From positions 1-12,602 of the forward strand of contig DUTO01000046.1 of the NCBI GenBank assembly GCA_012842035.1: DNA of 12,602 nucleotides. The letters are read 5' to 3'. This DNA comes from Clostridia bacterium (GTDB taxonomy: Bacteria > Bacillota > Peptococcia > DRI-13 > DTU073). Positions 1 through 5,297 of the stretch are shown piece by piece. Numbering within the stretch: the stretch's first letter is position 1; each line of letters opens with the position of its first letter. The notes below the pieces were generated by a model. It did no database searches and was not told the DNA's origin. It saw only the letters and a list, made by a program, of their open reading frames with translations. Made by a program: the position numbers and the translations under genes.

Positions 1-234
1 GAAGAGTTGGTTTTAGAAGGAGAATTAGCACGAGGTACTAATCAATTAAAAGCAGTTGCTTATTTTAATAATGGAACAAGTAAAGAGGTAACAAATGAAG
101 CTGTTTGGAATTCAAGTAATAAGAATAAGGCAGTTGTGACTGAGCAAGGTTGTGTGATGTTTCTGGGCGAGTTTGCCCCTGTAACCATCTCTGTTCATTA
201 TGGAGGCAAAGGTGCTGAAATAACCAGGTCTTAA
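1..234 (+). CDS. 3' end of a protein with a C-terminal bacterial Ig-like (Big_2) domain, partial
   Basis: The frame is open from base 1 and stops at TAA 232-234, so only the last 77 residues are visible and the start lies outside the window. The visible part reads like a Big_2 immunoglobulin-like domain: a strand ending in LKAVAYFNNGTSKEVT, then the VWNSSN segment typical of Big_2 (usually V-W-S-S), then a glycine-containing turn and a closing strand with ITISVHY-like spacing (VTISVHYGG). Such domains usually sit as repeats in surface or secreted proteins of Bacillota and mediate adhesion or act as spacers. No sortase motif or membrane anchor follows the domain, so the protein does not end in an LPXTG tail. 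The rest of the protein, and therefore its function, cannot be judged. No terminator is visible between it and the next gene, 65 bases on. Confidence 0.6.
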   Translation, partial: EELVLEGELARGTNQLKAVAYFNNGTSKEVTNEAVWNSSNKNKAVVTEQGCVMFLGEFAPVTISVHYGGKGAEITRS

Positions 235-299
235 CCGGGACAAAATAGTGCTGGTCAAGAAATTAATAAATTATAAGGGTCAATGTGGAGGTTTTATAA

Positions 300-935
300 T
301 TGCGTGTTGAAATAGGAGAATCGCGTTATGAGCAAATAGCAATTGATCTGGCGCGGCGCATAGCGCGTGGTGAATTTAGTGTGGGGCAAAAGCTTTCCGG
401 GCGTTCTTTGTTAGCCGGAACATATAATGTCTCTCCCGAAACAATTCGGCGGAGTATTGCTCTCTTGCAGAATATTGGGGTAGTCGAGTCAATTACCGGC
501 AGTGGAGTTTTCATTAAATCGAGCGAATTAGCCGGGGAATATTTAGAGGAGTATAAAGCACGTCAAGAAATATTGGATTACAAAAATAGGGTTGTTTCTT
601 TGCTGAATCAACGTCAGGCTTTAGATGCAGAGTTAGAGAAAGAGCTTACTCGTTTTTTAGAATTTTCTTTTCAGAAAGCTTCTATTTTACAACAAGTAGA
701 AGAGATTATTTTACCTTCTCATTCGTGGATTGTCGGTAAAACAATTGCTGAAACAAATCTGAGACATCGTACCGGAACAACAATTATGACCATCCATAGA
801 GGGGGAAAGGAAATATATTCCCCTCCTGCAGATATGAAATTAAAGGCGCAAGATGTTTTAATTATTGTGGGAACAACTTCTTCCCGTGAGCAGTTTAAAG
901 ATTTAATTAATGAAAAAAGTCTGGATTGTTTTTGA
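300..935 (+). CDS. GntR-type regulator with RCK_C (TrkA-C) domain, BusR-like
   Basis: Start TTG at 300, with GGAGG at 287-291 placed 8 bases upstream; 211 residues. Residues 5-75 form a GntR winged helix (YEQIAIDLARRIARGEF, then SPETIRRSIALLQNIGVVES and the GSGVFI wing). Residues 80-128 are charged and helical, probably a coiled coil. Residues 130-208 match an RCK_C/TrkA-C domain (PSHSWIVGKTIAE... LKAQDVLIIVG). This domain order is that of BusR of lactococci and streptococci, a repressor of the BusAB osmolyte importer whose RCK_C domain binds c-di-AMP. By family it should be a cytoplasmic DNA-binding dimer or tetramer that senses c-di-AMP, but ligand and targets are inferred here. No osmolyte or potassium transporter gene is next to it, unlike in lactic acid bacteria. 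A c-di-AMP phosphodiesterase gene lies 4.4 kb downstream on the same strand. Confidence 0.82.
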   Translation: MRVEIGESRYEQIAIDLARRIARGEFSVGQKLSGRSLLAGTYNVSPETIRRSIALLQNIGVVESITGSGVFIKSSELAGEYLEEYKARQEILDYKNRVVSLLNQRQALDAELEKELTRFLEFSFQKASILQQVEEIILPSHSWIVGKTIAETNLRHRTGTTIMTIHRGGKEIYSPPADMKLKAQDVLIIVGTTSSREQFKDLINEKSLDCF

Positions 936-968
936 TTTTTTCTTGATAAAGCGAAGGAGTTAGTGAGG

Positions 969-1697
969 ATGAATTTTATTGACTTGCTAATCATAATTTT
1001 CCTTTTGTTGGGTTTATGGAAGGGTTTTCGTAAAGGGCTTTTAAATAGTTTGGTTGGTTTGTGTAGTGCTTTGGTAGGTTTGTTTGTAGCCTGGCAAACT
1101 CATTCTTATGTAGCCGGTTGGCTGGACAGCAAATTTCAGTTCACGACTAAACTTGCCCGGTATTTTGAACAGCGTTTAGTTTTTTCTGAAACGGTAAGTC
1201 AGTTAAATGTAGGTGCATTATCTTTGCCCAAAACTTCCGGGAATGTCTTGTCCTTATCGGAACGTTTGCAATTGCAACTTTGGGAATTTGCGCAGAAGTT
1301 GGGTGAGCAAACCGGGCAAATAGCGGATTTTTGTTTAGGCGATATCCTTTACTTGTTTTTAGCGAAGCTTGTTTTAAAAATAGTAGTGATTATCTTAATT
1401 TGGTTTTTAGTCGATAAAGGACTTTTGTCAGTTGCTCAGTTAATAACCAAGCTTACGGAAAACACCTTTTTAGGCTCTTTAAACAAGGTGGGAGGGGTGT
1501 GTATAGGACTTTTGATCAGAGGATTGGCTTTAACAGTTATTATTGGCTTAAGTAGTCCTTTCTTAAATCTTGCTCAATATACAGAACCATCATTTTTAAG
1601 TTCTGTACTAAAAACTACTAGTGAGGCTTTTTTGGTTTCTTGGTTTCGCTCAGCCTTCTCTTTCTTAACAGGAAAATTATTTTTATTTTGGCTATGA
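969..1697 (+). CDS. CvpA-family membrane protein
   Basis: I chose ATG 969 because AAGGAG at 954-959 lies 9 bases upstream; a GTG at 963 is only 3 bases from it. The product has 242 residues. It begins MNFIDLLIIIFLLLGLWKGFRKGLL, the typical opening of CvpA (DxxIl...l.Gf.kGl). Hydrophobic segments lie at about 4-18, 26-44, 125-150 and 172-200, giving four probable membrane helices, with a soluble stretch of about 80 residues after the second. CvpA proteins are inner-membrane proteins named for colicin V production in E. coli; the molecular role in Bacillota is not settled. The length is greater than the roughly 160-180 residues usual for CvpA, because of the loop between helices 2 and 3 and a C-terminal tail. 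The next gene starts 16 bases downstream, so the two are probably cotranscribed. Confidence 0.75.
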   Translation: MNFIDLLIIIFLLLGLWKGFRKGLLNSLVGLCSALVGLFVAWQTHSYVAGWLDSKFQFTTKLARYFEQRLVFSETVSQLNVGALSLPKTSGNVLSLSERLQLQLWEFAQKLGEQTGQIADFCLGDILYLFLAKLVLKIVVIILIWFLVDKGLLSVAQLITKLTENTFLGSLNKVGGVCIGLLIRGLALTVIIGLSSPFLNLAQYTEPSFLSSVLKTTSEAFLVSWFRSAFSFLTGKLFLFWL

Positions 1698-1713
1698 CGG
1701 GAGGTTTAGATTG

Positions 1714-2559
1714 ATGGTTTGGCTTTTTAGTAGAAAGAAAATTCCTGAATTGTCAGTTTTGGAACAAGAGCTTTTGACCGGTTCGGTGAAGTTGCCGCAA
1801 AGTTTAAAAAGAAAATTAAAGCTCTTAGATTTTGAGCAGGGTTGGGACTTGACTAAAAGAACAATACCCCAATTAGATAAAATCAAAACTCGTAGTTTGG
1901 TGCGCCTACTTTTTGCGGACGAAACAGCTGAAATTTTGGTCCGGCTGAAAAATAGGCAAGATGTTAAACACGCTATTTTATGTTTGCAATATTTGCCTTC
2001 GCGGGAAGCCGTAGGAGCTCTAGTGAATTTATTGTCTCATCAAGACAAGACGATGCAATTGCTTGCTGCCGGTGCTTTAAAAAATCATACCCCACGACTT
2101 GTTGTTCCTTGTCTGATTGATAACCTTTTAAAGAGTGAAGTTCCACCGGCACGGGCCGGTGAAGTCTTATTGGCTATGGGCTATTTAGCCCAAGATGCTC
2201 TTTTGGAAGCTTATGGGTGGGCTGAACCACAGATTAAGGCTCAAATATTGGAGCTATTAACGCTTAGTCGTAACCCTAAGTGTGAACCGTTTTTGGGGCC
2301 GGCCTTACAAAGTGGGGAGCCCTTTTTAAGAAAGGCAGCTCTGCAGGCTGTATCTGTTTTTTTGTTTCGCGATTTATGGTCAGAGGTAGCTTTATGTTTA
2401 GCTGATCCATGCTGGCCAATTAAAGTAAAAAGTTTAGAGGTTTTAACTAAGTTTAGAGCAGTTGAGGCTTTAGAAATGGTGCGACCTCTTTTGGCAGATG
2501 AAGACCCTTGGGTTCGTAAGGCCGCGGCAACTTATTTTGAAGTTTTGGAAGTGGAGTAG
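1714..2559 (+). CDS. HEAT-repeat (PBS lyase-like repeat) protein
   Basis: GGGAGG at 1699-1704 lies 9 bases before ATG 1714; a TTG at 1711 in frame is possible but less likely. The product has 281 residues and no signal peptide beyond a weakly hydrophobic N-terminal MVWLF. From about residue 75 to the end it consists of helical pairs of about 30 residues with HEAT/PBS-type signatures, for example REAVGALVNLLSHQDKTMQLLAAGAL, PFLRKAALQAVSVF and the last repeat ALEMVRPLLADEDPWVRKAAATYF. Such solenoids bind proteins or peptides. No catalytic motif is visible and I do not know a function. It sits between the CvpA-family gene and the DUF951 gene with short gaps (16 and about 7-10 bases), so it is likely part of the same transcript. 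Confidence 0.7.
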   Translation: MVWLFSRKKIPELSVLEQELLTGSVKLPQSLKRKLKLLDFEQGWDLTKRTIPQLDKIKTRSLVRLLFADETAEILVRLKNRQDVKHAILCLQYLPSREAVGALVNLLSHQDKTMQLLAAGALKNHTPRLVVPCLIDNLLKSEVPPARAGEVLLAMGYLAQDALLEAYGWAEPQIKAQILELLTLSRNPKCEPFLGPALQSGEPFLRKAALQAVSVFLFRDLWSEVALCLADPCWPIKVKSLEVLTKFRAVEALEMVRPLLADEDPWVRKAAATYFEVLEVE

Positions 2560-2566
2560 GTGATTA

Positions 2567-2761
2567 ATGATGGCTCAGTTTTTTGTCGGGGATATTGTGA
2601 AAATGAAAAAAAAACATCCCTGTGGAAATGATGAGTGGGAAGTAATGCGTACAGGCATGGACTTTCGGATTAAATGTATACAGTGTCAACGACAAGTTTG
2701 GTTAAGCAGACCAGCTTTTGAAAAAGCAGTGCGTAAAGTCATCAAACGGGCTTCTTGCTAG
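2567..2761 (+). CDS. DUF951 family small protein (YyzM-like)
   Basis: A 64-residue protein that matches DUF951: VGDIVKMKKKHPCGNDEWEVMRTGMDFRIKCIQCQRQVWLSRPAFEKAVRKV. The family's hallmark HPCG (residues 17-20) is followed by C37 and C40 in a CxxC pair, suggesting a small metal- or nucleic-acid-binding fold, but no function is established. In B. subtilis the relative yyzM also lies close to rpsF, so the position fits. Two ATG codons in a row (2567 and 2570) are candidate starts; the upstream TAGGTG leaves 4 or 7 bases, so 2570 may be used. The -35 box of the rpsF promoter overlaps the end of this gene (stop TAG 2759-2761). Confidence 0.85.
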   Translation: MMAQFFVGDIVKMKKKHPCGNDEWEVMRTGMDFRIKCIQCQRQVWLSRPAFEKAVRKVIKRASC

Positions 2762-2783
2762 CTATTTTTTTATATGCTATAAT
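2755..2783 (+). promoter_or_regulatory. Sigma-A-type promoter of rpsF-ssb-rpsR
   Basis: TTGCTA (2755-2760) is separated by exactly 17 bases from a perfect TATAAT (2778-2783), which is preceded by TG at 2775-2776, giving an extended -10. The -35 overlaps the stop of the DUF951 gene. Transcription would start near 2790, giving an rpsF leader of about 75 bases. This is one of the two best promoters in the window. Confidence 0.8.
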
Positions 2784-2789
2784 TATAAA

Positions 2790-2851
2790 TTGCGTCGGGG
2801 AAAATTCCCCGCTCCATCTTTCCAAATGATGGGGCCGTTTAGTCCGAGGGG
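2790..2851 (+). promoter_or_regulatory. Candidate S6:S18 autoregulatory RNA leader of rpsF
   Basis: Between the promoter and the ribosome binding site the leader can form a hairpin 2796-2801/2806-2811 (CGGGGA/TCCCCG, loop AAAT) and a second hairpin 2811-2818/2828-2835 (GCTCCATC with GATGGGGC, one G-U pair, 9-base loop). CCG follows at 2835-2837 and again at 2844-2846. The CCCC at 2807-2810 could instead pair with GGGG at 2848-2851, which touches the Shine-Dalgarno sequence. A known leader motif in bacterial rpsF mRNAs binds the S6:S18 complex through a CCG mimicking the 16S rRNA site, and rpsR is in this operon. Assignment to that motif is inference; the helices and CCG triplets are seen directly. 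Confidence 0.55.
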
Positions 2852-2860
2852 AGGAGGTGA
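2852..2860 (+). promoter_or_regulatory. Ribosome binding site deciding the rpsF start
   Basis: AGGAGGTGA is a full match to the 3' end of 16S rRNA. It overlaps the GTG at 2857, which therefore cannot be the start, and places TTG 2866 (8 bases after GGAGG) or TTG 2869 (11 bases) as the initiation codon. Confidence 0.75.
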
Positions 2861-2865
2861 AGGCG

Positions 2866-3156
2866 TTGTTGCGTAACTATGAAATGGTTTATATTGTTAA
2901 GCCTGATTTAGAAGAAGAACAAGTTAATGAAGTAGTCGAAAAATTTTCCGCGTTGATTAGTAAAGACGGCGGAGAAGTAGTTGCTGTAGATAATTGGGGG
3001 AAAAGAAGATTGGCTTACGAAATTAAAGACTTTCGTGAGGGCAATTATTTTCTCGTTAATTTTAAGGGTTTGCCGACTACAGCTCGTGAGTTAGACCGTG
3101 TTTTAAAGATTTCCGATGAAATTTTGCGGTTTATGATTATTCGTCAGGAAAATTAA
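2866..3156 (+). CDS. rpsF: 30S ribosomal protein S6
   Basis: The product is S6: it starts [17 protein letters not shown], carries the middle segment [26 protein letters not shown] and ends with [17 protein letters not shown], all typical of the family. From TTG 2866 it has 96 residues, the usual length for a bacterial S6 without a C-terminal extension. Start TTG 2869 would give [10 protein letters not shown], closest to relatives; TTG 2866 has the better ribosome-binding-site spacing. S6 binds S18 and the central domain of 16S rRNA in the small-subunit platform. It is the first gene of the rpsF-ssb-rpsR operon and has its own promoter and a folded leader that may serve feedback control. Confidence 0.95.
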   Translation: MLRNYEMVYIVKPDLEEEQVNEVVEKFSALISKDGGEVVAVDNWGKRRLAYEIKDFREGNYFLVNFKGLPTTARELDRVLKISDEILRFMIIRQEN

Positions 3157-3191
3157 TTGATGAGATTGTTTTAACGAGGATGGTGATTAAG

Positions 3192-3581
3192 GTGTTGAAT
3201 CGTGCTATTTTAATTGGCAGATTGACTAAAGACCCTGAGTTGCGTTATACACCTAATGGTGTTGCCGTAGCCTCTTTCACTTTAGCTGTTAATCGTCCTT
3301 GGCTTAATCAGCAGGGGGAAAGAGAAGCTGATTTTTTACCGATTGTGGTTTGGCGCAAGCAGGCCGAAAGTTGTGCTAATTATATTGGTAAGGGTAGTTT
3401 AGTTGCTGTCGAAGGTCGAATTCAGGTGAGAACTTATGACACTAAAGATGGTCAACGTCGTTGGGTTACAGAAGTAGTAGCAGATTCCGTACGCTTTTTG
3501 GAGCGACGTGAAAGTAGTAATACACAGGGTATCGATTCTGTAGGTAGTGAAGTGGAAATTACGGAAGATATTCCCTTTTGA
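3192..3581 (+). CDS. ssb: Single-stranded DNA-binding protein
   Basis: An SSB with one OB fold: from GTG 3192 it reads [23 protein letters not shown], the standard N-terminus, then [57 protein letters not shown]. Residues after about 108 form the short flexible linker, and the protein ends [10 protein letters not shown], the conserved acidic tip that binds partner proteins at the fork. It is 129 residues, shorter than the 150-180 common elsewhere, because the linker is brief. The start is uncertain: the frame is open with ATG at 3180 and GTG at 3183, but GAGGA at 3176-3180 overlaps them, while GGTGAT (3182-3187) serves GTG 3192 or TTG 3195. Placement between S6 and S18 is conserved in Bacillota. 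Confidence 0.93.
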   Translation: MLNRAILIGRLTKDPELRYTPNGVAVASFTLAVNRPWLNQQGEREADFLPIVVWRKQAESCANYIGKGSLVAVEGRIQVRTYDTKDGQRRWVTEVVADSVRFLERRESSNTQGIDSVGSEVEITEDIPF

Positions 3582-3609
3582 GGTTAAAAGATGAAGGAGG
3601 GAAATGAAA

Positions 3610-3840
3610 ATGAGACGTGAGCGTAATCGTCGACCGCGTAAAAAAGTATGTGCTTTTTGTGCGGAAAAGGTACAAAAAATTGATTATAAAGAAGTTGCTC
3701 GTCTGCGTAAATATGTTACTGAACGAGGCAAAATTTTACCGCGCCGGATTTCCGGGAATTGTGCTAAACATCAGCGCCAGATGACTGTAGCTATTAAGCG
3801 AGCTAGAAATATTGCCTTGCTTCCGTATACAGCAGAATAA
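3610..3840 (+). CDS. rpsR: 30S ribosomal protein S18, zinc-ligand-containing type
   Basis: From ATG 3610 (9 bases after GGAGG 3596-3600) the product has 76 residues starting [20 protein letters not shown] 3604, only 3 bases away from the binding site, is less likely. It contains the S18 core [46 protein letters not shown]14, C17, C51 and H54 form a CxxC...CxxH set, so this is the zinc-binding (C+) version rather than the cysteine-free one. S18 pairs with S6 in the 30S platform. It is the last gene of the operon and a terminator follows 14 bases after its stop. Confidence 0.96.
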   Translation: MRRERNRRPRKKVCAFCAEKVQKIDYKEVARLRKYVTERGKILPRRISGNCAKHQRQMTVAIKRARNIALLPYTAE

Positions 3841-3853
3841 AAACAATTAATTA

Positions 3854-3880
3854 GGGAGCAAGATATGCTCCCTTTAGTTT
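3854..3880 (+). terminator. Rho-independent terminator after rpsR
   Basis: GGGAGCA (3854-3860) pairs perfectly with TGCTCCC (3866-3872) around a 5-base loop, followed by TTTAGTTTT. The stem is 7 bp and the T tract is broken by AG, so moderate read-through into the next genes is possible. Confidence 0.8.
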
Positions 3881-3901
3881 TCGCAGGTATATCTTAAAAA
3901 T

Positions 3902-3979
3902 ACCAGTTTGTGAGGGCAGGACTTTGCTCCGGTAAACGAGAATATGAACACGAATAGTGTGGAAACTGGTTTAGGAGGG
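3902..3979 (+). promoter_or_regulatory. Candidate structured 5' leader of the mazG-like/yybS/gdpP genes
   Basis: An 8-bp perfect outer helix, ACCAGTTT (3902-3909) with AAACTGGT (3963-3970), closes a loop containing two further helices: GGGCA/TGCTC (3914-3918/3925-3929, one G-U pair, 6-base loop) and ACAC/GTGT (3948-3951/3957-3960, 5-base loop). Together they would make a three-way junction whose closing strand ends 2 bases before the AGGAGGG ribosome binding site (3973-3979). The location fits a cis-acting regulator of translation initiation. I see no strong sigma-A promoter between the rpsR terminator and this element, and I cannot assign it to a named riboswitch class. Confidence 0.45.
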
Positions 3980-3984
3980 ACTAA

Positions 3985-4296
3985 ATGATGGCAGAGCCAC
4001 AATTAGATATTGTGCGTAAGATTGAAATTCTCGATCGTTTAAAAGCAGACTTAGCTAGTTTTCAGGCCGAATTGTATCAAGCTTTACTGAAAAGTGATTC
4101 TGATGATTTCTTAGCAGCCGGGGCCAAGATAATTATTACTTGTTTTCTTTTAACGAAGCGCTTAGGTTTAAATTTTGGTCATTTAGAAAAACAGATTTAT
4201 CAGGATACAGAATTGTTTTTAGAGGAAGAAAATAAAGTGGAAGAGTGGTATGGCGATATTTCAGCGTTAAAAGATTATTGGAACCTAAAGAGGTGA
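3985..4296 (+). CDS. MazG-like family small protein, apparently without the MazG metal-binding acids
   Basis: A 103-residue all-helical protein. Residues 8-71 (DIVRKIEILDRLKADLASFQAELYQALLK... AAGAKIIITCFLLTKRLGLNFGHLEKQI) match the short MazG-like family of Clostridia that occurs next to yybS. True MazG pyrophosphatases hold Mg2+ with ExxE and a second ExxD pair; here the second helix reads DDFLAAGAKIII (40-51), so the second acidic pair is not evident and nucleotide pyrophosphatase activity is doubtful. The C-terminus (72-103) is acidic. ATG 3985 and ATG 3988 are both possible, 5 and 8 bases after AGGAGGG. The GTG of the yybS gene starts 9 bases after its stop. Function is unknown; the family assignment is by pattern only. 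Confidence 0.65.
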   Translation: MMAEPQLDIVRKIEILDRLKADLASFQAELYQALLKSDSDDFLAAGAKIIITCFLLTKRLGLNFGHLEKQIYQDTELFLEEENKVEEWYGDISALKDYWNLKR

Positions 4297-4305
4297 GGAG
4301 AAGGA

Positions 4306-5280
4306 GTGAGCAATTCATTACGAACTCAAGCTTTGGCCGAAGGGGCTTTGCTGGCTGCACTTACGGCTATATTGGGTTTGGCCGGCATATACTTGCCTTT
4401 TATTAGGCTCTTTACGGATATGCTGTGGACAATTCCCATTGTCGTTGTGACAGTACGGCATGGGCTGAAGACAGGTGCGGTTTCTTTAGGAGTGGCCGGA
4501 ATTTTGATTTTAGTGCTGGCTCATCCTCTTTCTGCTTTTTTTCTGCTTTTGCAGTTTGGCGGATTGGCACTTTTTTACGGGGTGGCTTTTAAAAAGGGTT
4601 ATAAGCCGGCTAGCGCCTTATTAGCAGGTACAGGAGTGGCTGTACTCTCTTTGTTTTTGGTGGTTATCTTGATGATTAATCTTTTTGGCCTCGATGTAGT
4701 AAACATTGCCAAACAAATGGAAACCAGTATTGAACCAACTCTGGAGTTATATAATAAACTAGGCTTTTTTAAACATAGTACCCAAACCGGTATAACGGAA
4801 GAGGTAGTTCGGCAGATGTTGGAAGCTTTTACACAGACATTTGTCTTGCTCATCCCAGCTCTCTTTGTTTTATGGGCGTTAGCGACAGCTTTTTTGAATT
4901 ATGTTCTGGCTCAAATGGTTTTGACTAGGTTAAAAATAAGGATAGTTGTTTTACCGCCTTTTCGTGAATGGCAACTTCCTTGGTGGGTCGTTTGGGGGTT
5001 TATTATCGGATTTGCCACTTATTTAGTGGGTGATTATTTCAGGCTGGAAAAATTTTTACATATAGGTATGAATATCATGTTGATTTATGCGCCCATTTTA
5101 TTTATTTTAGGGTTGGCGGTAGCTGTTTTTTATATAGGGAAATACATTAAGAGCACAGCTTCCCGTTTATTTGTAATTCTTATTGCTTTGCTTTTTTTCC
5201 GGTTCATTTTTTTAGCTTTAATGGTTGTTGGGCTTTTAGACCTTTTACTCAATTATCGTCATCTACCTATTAAAAAGTAA
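4306..5280 (+). CDS. yybS: YybS-type membrane protein (DUF2232)
   Basis: Starts GTG 4306 with GAGGAG at 4295-4300, 5 bases upstream. The 324 residues are strongly hydrophobic with about eight probable membrane helices (roughly 10-28, 33-50, 55-75, 80-95, 107-130, 180-205, 225-247, 255-285 and 293-315, some perhaps fused). The opening RTQALAEGALLAALTAILGLAGIYLPF and a loop of about 50 residues in the middle are typical of DUF2232. In B. subtilis yybS directly precedes gdpP (yybT) and rplI, exactly as here, which supports the call more than sequence alone. The biochemical role is not known; the fold resembles small membrane substrate-binding (S) components, but no energising partner is encoded nearby. 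The stop is followed by gdpP after 17 bases. Confidence 0.8.
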   Translation: MSNSLRTQALAEGALLAALTAILGLAGIYLPFIRLFTDMLWTIPIVVVTVRHGLKTGAVSLGVAGILILVLAHPLSAFFLLLQFGGLALFYGVAFKKGYKPASALLAGTGVAVLSLFLVVILMINLFGLDVVNIAKQMETSIEPTLELYNKLGFFKHSTQTGITEEVVRQMLEAFTQTFVLLIPALFVLWALATAFLNYVLAQMVLTRLKIRIVVLPPFREWQLPWWVVWGFIIGFATYLVGDYFRLEKFLHIGMNIMLIYAPILFILGLAVAVFYIGKYIKSTASRLFVILIALLFFRFIFLALMVVGLLDLLLNYRHLPIKK

Positions 5281-5297
5281 GAAGGTGGTGTTCTTCT

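Noticed and set aside
235..299. A promoter for the GntR-type regulator gene
   Set aside because: TATAAG at 272-277 has no acceptable -35 at 16-18 bases upstream; too weak to annotate.
326..994. Minus-strand open frames across the regulator gene, and similar ones at 1692-1886, 4136-4360, 4599-4853, 6650-6916, 9574-9780 and 11469-11693
   Set aside because: They lie antisense to well-supported genes and show no family resemblance; they are shadows of the coding strand.
2857..2865. GTG 2857 as the start of rpsF
   Set aside because: It lies inside the AGGAGGTGA ribosome binding site; TTG 2866 or 2869 fit both the spacing and the S6 N-terminus.
3883..3970. The leader before the mazG-like gene as a c-di-AMP (ydaO) or c-di-GMP riboswitch
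   Set aside because: It is too short for ydaO and lacks the conserved cores of both classes as I know them.
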